A model generated the notes under the pieces. The model saw only the letters and a program-made list of their open reading frames with translations, was not told the origin of the DNA and ran no database searches. The position numbers were made by a program, and so were the translations under genes. A DNA stretch of 64,000 bases, taken from contig NZ_JAKGSB010000007.1 in assembly GCF_021568905.1 (NCBI RefSeq), positions 1 to 64,000 on the forward strand, read 5' to 3'. Each line of letters starts with the position of its first letter. Within the stretch, counting starts at the first letter, position 1. This stretch comes from Zavarzinia marina (lineage in GTDB: Bacteria; Pseudomonadota; Alphaproteobacteria; Zavarziniales; Zavarziniaceae). Shown here one piece after another: positions 8,746 to 16,620 of this stretch.

Positions 8746-9564
8746 ATGTTCAATCTGAAGGATCGGGTCGCCGTGATCACCGGCGCGGCGGGCGGCATCG
8801 GCCGGGGCATTGCCCTCGCGCTCGCCAAGCGGGGCTGCAACCTTGCCCTCTCCGACATCGACGAGGCGGCCCTGGAAAAGACCGCCGCCGAAATGGCCGC
8901 CCATGGCGTGAAGGTCACCCACTACCGCCTCGACGTTTCCGATGCGGAGCAGATCGCCGCCTTCCCGGCCCGCGTGCTGGCCGACCACAAGGGGGTCGAC
9001 CTCGTCTTCAACAATGCGGGCGTGGCCATCGGCGGCACTTTCGAGCAGGTCTCCGAAGCCGATTTCGACTGGCTGCTGTCGATCAACCTATTCGGCGTGG
9101 TGCGCATGACGCGCGCCTTCATGCCCCTGCTGCGGGCCAGCTCGGAAGCGCGCATCGTCAATCTGTCCAGCCTGTTCGGCCTGATCGCGCCGCCGGGCCA
9201 GACCGCCTACGCCGCCTCGAAATTCGCGGTGCGCGGCTTTTCCAACGCGCTCCGCCACGAACTCGAGATGGAAGGTGCCCACATCGGCGTCACCGTCGTC
9301 CATCCGGGCGGCATCGCCACCTCGATCGCCAAGAACGCGCGCGTACCCCAGGGCATGAACGCGGTCGACGTCGAGAAACAGCGGAAAGACTTCCAGGCCT
9401 TCCTGCGCATGCCGCCGGAACAGGCGGGCGAAATCATCGTGAAGGCGGTCGAGAAGCGGAAACCCCGCGTCCTCGTCGGCAACGACGCCAAGGCCGCCGG
9501 CTTCATCGAGCGCCTGTTCCCCGTCAACTACTGGAAACTGCTGGGCCGCGCGATGAAGTCCTGA
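8746..9564 (+). CDS. SDR family oxidoreductase
   Basis: A 272-residue classical SDR: TGAAGGIG at residues 12-19, NNAGVA around 90, catalytic Ser in NLSSLFG, and Tyr155-x-x-x-Lys159 (YAASK). The extended C-terminus with KRKPRVLVGNDAKAAGFIERLFPVNYW resembles membrane-associated SDRs acting on lipophilic substrates. ATG 8746 is preceded by GGGGAG at 8737-8742; an in-frame ATG at 8734 is the alternative. It converges with the Old Yellow Enzyme gene, with an inverted repeat between them. Confidence 0.87.
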   Translation: MFNLKDRVAVITGAAGGIGRGIALALAKRGCNLALSDIDEAALEKTAAEMAAHGVKVTHYRLDVSDAEQIAAFPARVLADHKGVDLVFNNAGVAIGGTFEQVSEADFDWLLSINLFGVVRMTRAFMPLLRASSEARIVNLSSLFGLIAPPGQTAYAASKFAVRGFSNALRHELEMEGAHIGVTVVHPGGIATSIAKNARVPQGMNAVDVEKQRKDFQAFLRMPPEQAGEIIVKAVEKRKPRVLVGNDAKAAGFIERLFPVNYWKLLGRAMKS

Positions 9565-9580
9565 GGCTCGGGAGCTTCCC

Positions 9581-9608
9581 CTGCGCGCCCGGATCAGCTG
9601 GCGCGCAG
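9581..9608. terminator. Possible bidirectional terminator hairpin
   Basis: CTGCGCGC (9581-9588) and GCGCGCAG (9601-9608) form a perfect 8-bp inverted repeat with a 12-base loop between two convergent genes. It overlaps the last codons of the Old Yellow Enzyme gene and has no U-tract, so function as terminator is only a suggestion. Confidence 0.3.
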
Positions 9609-10826
9609 GCGGCGGGTCTTGCGGACGCCGATGATGGTTTCGACCGTGCTGACCAGGAACACTTTCAGCGCCGATTCACGGGGCTTCGGATCCCGGCCGC
9701 GGCCGATGCGGCGCAGTTGCCGCGTGTACCAAGTGACCTCCATCAGGGCCATGCGGTCGACCATGCCGATGCCGGTCTTGAGCGGCGAGACCTTTTCCTT
9801 CGGGTCCTTGCCCTCGAGCAGGCGCTGCGAGACCTCGGGCTCGACCGCGAGCAGGCGGGCGATGCCGCAGAGGTCCAGGGAACCGGATTCCAGCGCACCG
9901 TTCATGCCGGCGGCGGTGCGGAAGCCGCCCGTGACCATCAGCGGCACATGGGGGATGCGCGCTCGGACCTTGTCGGCGAAGTCGAGGAAATAGGCTTCGC
10001 GCGCCCGGGTCGAGGCCCTGACCCCGGTCATGGCCGGCGCCTCATAGGTTCCGCCCGAGATTTCGATCAGGTCTATGCCGGCTTCCGACAGCGCGGCCAT
10101 GACGTCGAGCGCCTCTTCCTCTGTGAAGCCGCCGCGCTGGAAATCCGCCGAATTCAGCTTGATGCCGATGGGAAAATCCGGTGCCGTCGCCGCGCGCATG
10201 GCCTCGAGCACACGGAGCACGAAGCGCCGCCGGTTCTCAGGCGTGCCGCCCCATTCGTCGCTGCGCTGATTGGTCAGCGGCGAGAGGAACTGGCTGACCA
10301 GATAGCCGTGCGCCCCATGGATCTGCACACCCGTGAAACCCGCCTTGTGGCAGATGCCCGCGGCGCGGCCGAAGCGGGCGATGATGTCCTCGATCTCGTC
10401 GCCGGTCAGGGCGCGCGGGGTCTCGAAGAACGCCTTCATGGAGTCGCTGAAGGGCACGGCGGAGGGCGAGACGGTTTCGACGTTCAGCCCCTTCGGCGCC
10501 TGGCGGCCGGGGTGGTTGATCTGGGCCCAGATATGCGCGCCCCCGGCCTTGCCGGCAGCCGCCCATTCGCGCAGCAGATCCATGTCGCGCTCGTCCTCGA
10601 TCACCACATTTCCCGGCTCGCCCAGGGCGCGGCGGTCGATCATGATATTGCCGGTGATCAGCAGGCCGGTGCCGCCCGCGCCCCAGCGCCGGTACAGGCG
10701 CACCAATTCGGGCGTGACGCGATTGTCGAAGGTGCCCAGCGCCTCGCTCATGGCGGATTTGGCGATCCGGTTGGGCAGCTGAATGCCGTTGCCCAACGCC
10801 AGCGGCGTGCCGAGAGTGATCGTCAT
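9594..10826 (-). CDS. NADH:flavin oxidoreductase (Old Yellow Enzyme family)
   Basis: A 410-residue FMN-dependent TIM-barrel reductase. Visible signatures: LGNGIQLPNRIAKSAMSE at the N-terminus (FMN-binding strand 1), QINHPGRQAP, the active-site IHGAHGYLVSQFLSP followed by NQRSDEWGG, and PLMVTGGFRT for the phosphate-binding end. It belongs with the larger OYE group near the reductase domain of 2,4-dienoyl-CoA reductase but lacks the 4Fe-4S and second flavin domains. It would reduce an activated C=C bond. Start at 10826 has GGGAGG upstream. It is the last gene of the co-directional minus-strand series of the P450 island. Confidence 0.87.
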   Translation of the reverse strand: MTITLGTPLALGNGIQLPNRIAKSAMSEALGTFDNRVTPELVRLYRRWGAGGTGLLITGNIMIDRRALGEPGNVVIEDERDMDLLREWAAAGKAGGAHIWAQINHPGRQAPKGLNVETVSPSAVPFSDSMKAFFETPRALTGDEIEDIIARFGRAAGICHKAGFTGVQIHGAHGYLVSQFLSPLTNQRSDEWGGTPENRRRFVLRVLEAMRAATAPDFPIGIKLNSADFQRGGFTEEEALDVMAALSEAGIDLIEISGGTYEAPAMTGVRASTRAREAYFLDFADKVRARIPHVPLMVTGGFRTAAGMNGALESGSLDLCGIARLLAVEPEVSQRLLEGKDPKEKVSPLKTGIGMVDRMALMEVTWYTRQLRRIGRGRDPKPRESALKVFLVSTVETIIGVRKTRRLRAS

Positions 10827-10959
10827 CCTGCCTGTCCTCCCTGGATCGACGGGCGCGGCGGTCGGCGCGCCCGGCATTTGTTATGCAAGACTTTGTCAGG
10901 CGAACAACAAGATTTTAACGAGAACGAGGCCGATTGCCACCGATTGCACGGGCCGACGG

Positions 10960-12165
10960 TCAGGGCACGGGATTGGCGCCCGCCAGCCCGCCCGCCAGAT
11001 TGCCGAGGAGGCCGGAGAGGAGGTCGGGCACGAGACGGGTCAGCACCGGCCCCGGCTTCAGGCTGCCGACCAGGGCGGTCACACCTTCCGCCGGCAGCAG
11101 GCCGAGGATATCGCCGACCAGCGGCAGGGACGCCAGCGAGCCCGGACCCGTCGGCAGGTCGCCGACGCGCAGCGTCTCGCCCGAGACGAGCGCCGCCAGG
11201 CTGCCGACCAGATCGCCGACGATGGGAACGGAATCGATCGGCGTACCCGTGGTGCCGCCGGGCAGGATGCCCCCGAGCAGGCCACCCAAGGGGGCCTGGC
11301 CGGTACCGGTGGCGACCAGATCGCCCAGCAGGTCCCCGACCGCCGAGCCGGCCAGCACGGAAGGTTCCTCGACCGGTACCGCGACGGGCGCGATGTCGCC
11401 GAAGCCGGAGCCGCCGGCCATGGCCCCGCCGGCCCGCGAAATGAAGCGCGTGCCCGTCACCGTGGGCGCCGCCAGATAGAGGTTGCGCCGCCCCAACGTG
11501 CGGTGCCGGACGAGCAGCGAGGGCGCATCCTCGCCCCCGGCATAGAGCCTGAGGCCGACCAGCCCCAATGCCCCGCCATCGTCGAAACCGCCGGACGCGA
11601 AGAGCGCGAGGCCGTTTTCCGGGAAGGCCATATACTCCAGTTCGGCATCGGCGCCGAATTTGCCGATGTCGCCATAGCTGGCGCCGATACCCATGCGGAA
11701 GCCGTCGCCGCCGTAGAAGGACAACCCCAGCCGGCCGACGAAGCCGTCGCCGATGTCGCCCGACTGATAGCCGGCAAGGGCTTCGAGCGTCATACGCTCC
11801 AGGTAGTATTCGCCGATGGCCGCGACCGAGACCTGGGTCTCGCCATCGACCACGAGCCCCGAGGCAGCGATGCCGAGCAGATGATGCTCCGGTTGCCGGA
11901 AGAAGAGCTGCACGGCCCCGCCGTAGACACCGAGTTCGTCCGCGACCATGCCCGCGATGCCGTCGACCTGCAGGCCGAGACTGTCGCCGATGGGCAGGGT
12001 CACGCTGGGTGCCGCGCCATAGAGCGTGCCGCCCTCGTCGCCGCCCCCGAAGACGTCGATCTGGAAACTGCTGCCGGCGACCGCGACCGGCGCCTGCGCC
12101 GCCGATACCGCTGGGGCGGCGGCCAGCGCAGCCCCCATCATCGCCCCCATGACCGTTCTGTTCAT
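10960..12165 (-). CDS. Secreted/outer-membrane protein of unknown function with Leu/Gly-rich repeats
   Basis: I do not recognise a family. The 401-residue product begins MNRTVMGAMMGAALAAAPAVSA, a Sec signal peptide with cleavage near ASA-Q. Residues about 30-230 alternate short amphipathic strands with Gly/Asp turns, as in a beta-barrel or beta-sandwich surface protein. The last about 130 residues hold irregular repeats of VGDLLGDL, LLGGILPGG, VGDLVGSL, VGDILGLLP and GLLGNLAGGL. AAGGAAGAAG upstream supports the ATG at 12165 rather than 12186. It sits between DUF1302 and Old Yellow Enzyme genes on the same strand, so a role at the envelope in the same process is likely. Confidence 0.65.
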   Translation of the reverse strand: MNRTVMGAMMGAALAAAPAVSAAQAPVAVAGSSFQIDVFGGGDEGGTLYGAAPSVTLPIGDSLGLQVDGIAGMVADELGVYGGAVQLFFRQPEHHLLGIAASGLVVDGETQVSVAAIGEYYLERMTLEALAGYQSGDIGDGFVGRLGLSFYGGDGFRMGIGASYGDIGKFGADAELEYMAFPENGLALFASGGFDDGGALGLVGLRLYAGGEDAPSLLVRHRTLGRRNLYLAAPTVTGTRFISRAGGAMAGGSGFGDIAPVAVPVEEPSVLAGSAVGDLLGDLVATGTGQAPLGGLLGGILPGGTTGTPIDSVPIVGDLVGSLAALVSGETLRVGDLPTGPGSLASLPLVGDILGLLPAEGVTALVGSLKPGPVLTRLVPDLLSGLLGNLAGGLAGANPVP

Positions 12166-12286
12166 CTTCTTCTTCCTTGGATTCATCCCTGGCGATACCC
12201 GGCCGCACCCGAAAAAAACGGGGGAAGGCGGACGAACGGGAGGAGCCCGTCCCCCTTCCCCCAGTCGAGCCGGGGGAAGCCGGCAG

Positions 12287-14161
12287 CTAGAACTGATAGG
12301 TTACGCGGAGTGCGATCTCGTCGGCGAAATCGAGGGTCGAGACGGCGTTCTTGTTGTCGTTCTTGCCCGCGATGATGGTGGCGTGAAGGTCGACCTGCCA
12401 TTTGTCGTCGGGCTTCCAGCGCACGCCCGGCTGGATGTAGAAGCCGCCCTGCAGATCGTAGAGGACGGCCCATTCGAAGCGCCATTCCAGCGACGGCGAA
12501 GGCTGGAACCCGGCGAAGGCCACGGCGTGATAGGAATCGATGCCGCCGTGCAGGCCGGTCTCGTTGCCGCCGTACCCGTCGAGGCTGCGGCCGAACAGGT
12601 CGCTGGCGGATTTGTAGATATATTGCCCGACCAGATAGGCGGCCGGGAAATCCGCGCTCCAGCGGTACCATTTCTCGACCACGGCGGCGAAGGCCCATTC
12701 GTCCTTGATCTGGAAGTCCTTGGTCAGGGACGGCGCGGTGAACACCTTGTCGGGCGTATAGGTCAGCTCGACGCGGGCGATGAGCTGCTCGAAGAACGAG
12801 CCGGGGCTGCCTTCGAAGACATAATTGGCGCTGGCGCCGAAGATGTTCTCGTAAGGGAAGACCCGCTCGATATGGCCGCGCAGGCCGCCCGACAGCCAGA
12901 AGAACGTGTCGAGTTCCGCCGCCGCCAGGCTCGGGCTGTCGCCGACGTTATAGGCGGTCAGCGCGCCGGTCGCCGGCTGGAAATCGTCCACCGCCGCATT
13001 GAGCGCCTGCACGCCGTCGAGGCGGACGGCACCGGCATAATAGAACCATTCCTCCTGGCTCTTCACGCCGCGTGCCTGGTCGACCTCGAACGGCGTCTCG
13101 GCCAGGGTGGCGCCGGAGCCCGGCAGCAGGGGAATATCGGCGGAATGGCCGGATTTGGTCCAGCGGATGACACCGTCCGGATTATGCCGGCTCATGGCGA
13201 TGAACTGCAGGCCGAGACTGTCGAGCTGGCCCCTGATGCGGCCGCCGACGTTCCACAGATTGTCGGCATAGCCGTCGTAGCGGTCGTGCAGGGTGAATTG
13301 ATCGGGGATGATGTTGTAGGGGGTCGAGGGATTGGGATAGATCGTCGGCTCGAACTTCTGGATGAAGCCTTCGACCTCCCAATCGGCCGAGACCTGATAG
13401 GACGCTCGCAGCCCGAGCCCCGGCACCCGCTTGTCGGAATATTCCTCCAGCCCGGGATCCAGGATCAGGTGACGCCGCAGGTCCAGCCCGTTCGGCACGT
13501 CCAGCACACGGAAGAACACCGCCTCGCCCCAGGCGATCTGCTGATTGCCGAGACGGGCGAAGAACGGGCCGTTCACATAGTTGAGGGTCGCGACCGGCAG
13601 GTCGATCATGTAGTTCTTCTGCGCGAATTCGAGCGGCGTGCCGCCGCCGCCCTCGCGCATCTGGGTCTGGAAGAAATCGACGTCGGTGACGTCGTTGTAG
13701 GGGTTCCAGTCATAGACGGCGCGCAGGGTCGCCGAGGCGCTCCAATTCGCGTTGATCGCGGCCTTCATGTTGAGTTCGAGCCGGCTGATCATCAGGTTCA
13801 GGTCGTTGCTGGTCGACGGCACGTCGCGATAGCCGGTCGGCGGCAGGGTGACGGCGGAGCCGAACAGCGGCCCGGTCAGATCGTCCAATACCGGCAGCGA
13901 CAATCCGGCCAGCACCCGATTGACGGCATTCAGGGCACCGAGATCGAGGCCCAAAGGTTCCAGCGGAATTTCCTGCCCGTTGAACGGGTCGCCCGACTGA
14001 TTGTTCGGGTTCTCCTTGTCCGACAGTTTCCACGCCATCTGATGCTGGATGAAGCCGGAGATCTGGAAGTCGATACCGAAGGACGGCACCGCCATGCCCA
14101 GCAGCGCGGTGCCCCCCATCAGGGCGGCGACCAACCGCTTCTCCGAAAATTCCCTTTTCAT
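12287..14161 (-). CDS. DUF1302 family outer-membrane protein
   Basis: A 624-residue exported protein with a signal peptide (hydrophobic core LVAALMGGTALLGMAV, cleavage near SFG). It has the DUF1302 pattern: an N-terminal ISGFIQHQMAWK strand, LNLMISRLELNMKA, the conserved LGNQQIAWGEAVFFRVLDV..NGLDLRRHL block, and many aromatic-ended beta-strands up to the terminal RVTYQF, typical of an outer-membrane barrel. DUF1302 proteins recur with DUF1329 proteins and MMPL exporters in proteobacterial hydrophobic-compound clusters, and that is also the arrangement here. Mechanism is unknown; an outer-membrane channel role is an inference from the fold. Confidence 0.85.
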   Translation of the reverse strand: MKREFSEKRLVAALMGGTALLGMAVPSFGIDFQISGFIQHQMAWKLSDKENPNNQSGDPFNGQEIPLEPLGLDLGALNAVNRVLAGLSLPVLDDLTGPLFGSAVTLPPTGYRDVPSTSNDLNLMISRLELNMKAAINANWSASATLRAVYDWNPYNDVTDVDFFQTQMREGGGGTPLEFAQKNYMIDLPVATLNYVNGPFFARLGNQQIAWGEAVFFRVLDVPNGLDLRRHLILDPGLEEYSDKRVPGLGLRASYQVSADWEVEGFIQKFEPTIYPNPSTPYNIIPDQFTLHDRYDGYADNLWNVGGRIRGQLDSLGLQFIAMSRHNPDGVIRWTKSGHSADIPLLPGSGATLAETPFEVDQARGVKSQEEWFYYAGAVRLDGVQALNAAVDDFQPATGALTAYNVGDSPSLAAAELDTFFWLSGGLRGHIERVFPYENIFGASANYVFEGSPGSFFEQLIARVELTYTPDKVFTAPSLTKDFQIKDEWAFAAVVEKWYRWSADFPAAYLVGQYIYKSASDLFGRSLDGYGGNETGLHGGIDSYHAVAFAGFQPSPSLEWRFEWAVLYDLQGGFYIQPGVRWKPDDKWQVDLHATIIAGKNDNKNAVSTLDFADEIALRVTYQF

Positions 14162-14206
14162 TCCCTGCCCCCTGTTGTTGCTTTTTTCCGCATCCGGGAA
14201 GTGGTT

Positions 14207-15172
14207 CTACCGGTCCGCGCCGGCGGCCAGCCGGACGACACGCCCGGCGTTACCGGCGGCGAGCCAGCGTTTCGCATCGATGCTGACGACGGCCTGATAC
14301 CAGCCCGTGGCGACGTCGCCGGGCGTGACCGAGGTGAAGCGATCGGCCGCGTCGCTGCCGACCAGCATGCTGCGCAGGCCGGTGACCAGGACGCTGCCGG
14401 CGGCGCCGCGACTGACACCCAGCAGATTGGCCTTGATGCCGCTGGCCACCGGATCCCAGGTCGTCCCGCCGTCCCTGGTGCGCAGCACGCGCCCGTCCTG
14501 GCCGACGGCATAGCCGATGCCGTCGTCGCCGATGGCGACATCGAACAGCGAGGCATTGCCCTTGTGGACGACGGTCCAGCGCCGGCCGCCGTCGGTCGAT
14601 TGCAGGATCGCCTCGAATTCCGCGACGATGGTGATGGTGCCGTCGCCCGCGACGGAGACGCCGTAGACGTGGGGCTGGAACCCTTCCCCATTGGTCGACG
14701 ACCAGTCGTAGGTGACGGGCGACCAGGACTTGCCCGCGTCGTCCGAGACCAGAAGCGTGCCGAAGGCCCCGACGGCGACGGCGAGGCCCGCCGCATTCAT
14801 GTCGACGGCGAACAGCCGCGCGTCGGTGACGGGCGGGATCCGGGTCCAGCCCGCGCCGTCTTTCCGGAAGATCGCGCCGCGCTGCCCGACCACGAGGCCG
14901 AGGCCCCGTTTCAGGCGGCAGCCCAGCAGGGCACCGTCGGGCGTGACATCCGTCCCGGCTGCCCAGGTGGCGCCGCCGTCCGCGCTTTCGAACAACAGCC
15001 CCGGTGCCCCGACCGCGATGAGATCGTCGCCGTCGGACGCCATGCAGAACAGGGCTTCATGGGCCGTGCCCTGGTGAAGGATCTCGAAGCCGGCCGGCGC
15101 GGCCAGGGCGGCGGCCGACACGCAGCCGGCCGCCCCCGCCGCAAGGGCGAGCCTGAAGAAGAAGGGTCTCAT
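14207..15172 (-). CDS. YCF48-related/BNR-repeat beta-propeller protein, exported
   Basis: A 321-residue protein with a signal peptide (MRPFFFRLALAAGAAG.., cleavage near LAA) and repeated Asp-box-like units: LFESADGGATW, LVSDDAGKSW, LQSTDGGRRW, LRTRDGGTTW. Each is followed by a Gly-rich strand (AVGAPGL, VVGQRGA, VGAFGT, VGQDGR), as in the YCF48/HCF136 seven-bladed propeller. The family name comes from a photosystem II assembly factor, but bacterial copies beside DUF1329/RND genes probably act as periplasmic scaffolds. Gaps of 45 and 23 bases to its neighbours indicate one operon. Confidence 0.83.
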   Translation of the reverse strand: MRPFFFRLALAAGAAGCVSAAALAAPAGFEILHQGTAHEALFCMASDGDDLIAVGAPGLLFESADGGATWAAGTDVTPDGALLGCRLKRGLGLVVGQRGAIFRKDGAGWTRIPPVTDARLFAVDMNAAGLAVAVGAFGTLLVSDDAGKSWSPVTYDWSSTNGEGFQPHVYGVSVAGDGTITIVAEFEAILQSTDGGRRWTVVHKGNASLFDVAIGDDGIGYAVGQDGRVLRTRDGGTTWDPVASGIKANLLGVSRGAAGSVLVTGLRSMLVGSDAADRFTSVTPGDVATGWYQAVVSIDAKRWLAAGNAGRVVRLAAGADR

Positions 15173-15195
15173 CGATGCTCTCCCCCGCGGCCCGA

Positions 15196-16581
15196 TCAGG
15201 TGCTGCCCAGGCGGCGGATCGCCTGGATGGTGAGATAGCGTTCGTAGAGGCTGCCCTCGTTCCATTCGCAGCGGTAACCGCCCGGGATCTCGTCGGCGAG
15301 ATAGAAGCGGCTCATGCGGTTGGTCTGGATGTCGTGGCACATGACCGCCTGCACCGACCACACCACTTCGCCATTGCCGTCCTTCACGCTGAGGTCGCCC
15401 TTCTCGTAACGGCCGAAGGCGGCATCGACGGTCTTCCACAATTGGCCGCGCCGGTCATAGGTATTGCAGCCGACCGACATCATGTTGCGGACGTCGACAT
15501 AGGTCCTGCGCTTGCCGACCGGCGCGCGCGGGTAACCCGTCGGCTCGCTTTCGACGACGATCACTTCGGGAATGAATTCGACGTTGTATTCGTAGAAGGT
15601 CTGGCCCTTCGGGCCGCCGTGGACCTCCGGCTCCCAATTCGGCCGATCGCCGTGCCAGTTGCCGCCCGTCACGCCAAGGTGCGGCTTGGTCTCGATCACC
15701 TTGTAGTTGCCCCAGGTCAGCATGGGATCGCCGGCATGCCAGGCGTCCGACAGGAACAGGGTGATGCCGGGCACCAGCGGCTCGAAACGCTGGTTGGTGG
15801 GGAAGCGGCGTTCGCGCTTGAAGGCGGGCAGATAGCCGAAGAGGTCGGGGAATTTGGTCTGGTCGTACATCCAGTTCGACAGGAAGGAGGTGCCCTTCAC
15901 GTCGTTCGGCGCGGTGAAGAACACCGACTGGAAGCGCAGCATGTCCTCGAAGCCGTCCTCGACATAGGGCTTGTTCGGATCGTTCACCAGGCCGCTGATG
16001 TTCTCCTCGACCCAGCAGAAGTCGTATTGATAGGCGACATTGCCCGAGGGCGAGATATCCCAGTCCCGGACCGCGTAGAAGGCCTGGTCGTTGCGGCCCC
16101 ACGACAGGGTCAGATTGGCGTAGACCTCGATCCCGGTCCTGGCCTCGGGGAAGGGATTGCCGCCGATCCAGCGATTGCCGTCCTGGGTGACGACATTGCC
16201 CGTCGCGTCGAACTTCGCCTTGCCGGCGTTGCGGACCGTCGCCTCCAGATATTTGGTGTTGTAGAGCTTGGTGATGTCGGTGGTGACCGGCGCGACGCGG
16301 ACACGCCGGCCCATCTCCTTGATCTGGATATAGGCGATGGGATCGAACAGGTCCTTGACGATGTCGACGTTGCTGGCGTCGATGACGTCGCCTTCCTTGA
16401 CCTTGCCCTTGGTATAGGCCTCGAGCGAGCGCAATTCCTCGGGATAGGCCTTGGCCGTGTCCTGGGCGTTGGCGATCAGCGGCCACAACGGCTGCAGCAC
16501 GCCGGCGGCGACCACGCCCTTGGCGGTCCGCTCCATGAACTGGCGCCGGCTGTAACCCGCATCATATTTCCTGATATGCAT
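15196..16581 (-). CDS. DUF1329 family periplasmic protein (Tat-exported)
   Basis: A 461-residue protein with an N-terminal SRRQFMERTAKGVVAAGV twin-arginine motif and the DUF1329 pattern: WIGGNPFPEA, an LSWGRND segment, DPMLTWGNY, and near the C-terminus RRTYVDVRNMMSVGCNTYDRRGQLWK and FYLADEIPGGY. Predicted fold is similar to a lipoprotein-carrier/LolB-like beta-sheet, so binding of a lipophilic molecule in the periplasm is a plausible inference. It lies 39 bases downstream of the RND exporter gene. Most DUF1329 proteins I know use a Sec signal, so the Tat motif is slightly unusual. Confidence 0.85.
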   Translation of the reverse strand: MHIRKYDAGYSRRQFMERTAKGVVAAGVLQPLWPLIANAQDTAKAYPEELRSLEAYTKGKVKEGDVIDASNVDIVKDLFDPIAYIQIKEMGRRVRVAPVTTDITKLYNTKYLEATVRNAGKAKFDATGNVVTQDGNRWIGGNPFPEARTGIEVYANLTLSWGRNDQAFYAVRDWDISPSGNVAYQYDFCWVEENISGLVNDPNKPYVEDGFEDMLRFQSVFFTAPNDVKGTSFLSNWMYDQTKFPDLFGYLPAFKRERRFPTNQRFEPLVPGITLFLSDAWHAGDPMLTWGNYKVIETKPHLGVTGGNWHGDRPNWEPEVHGGPKGQTFYEYNVEFIPEVIVVESEPTGYPRAPVGKRRTYVDVRNMMSVGCNTYDRRGQLWKTVDAAFGRYEKGDLSVKDGNGEVVWSVQAVMCHDIQTNRMSRFYLADEIPGGYRCEWNEGSLYERYLTIQAIRRLGST

Positions 16582-16620
16582 CCGATCTCTCCCTTCGTTC
16601 GATTGTGTGCCGACTGAAGT

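Noticed and set aside
14207-15172. Naming the beta-propeller protein as sialidase/glycosyl hydrolase
   Set aside because: Asp-box repeats are shared by sialidases, but catalytic Arg/Glu/Tyr sets are not visible and gene context favours a YCF48-like scaffold.
12026-15238. 1070-codon plus-strand frame
   Set aside because: Antisense to DUF1302 and YCF48-like genes with signal peptides and domains; composition is Arg/Gly/Ala-rich as expected for a shadow.
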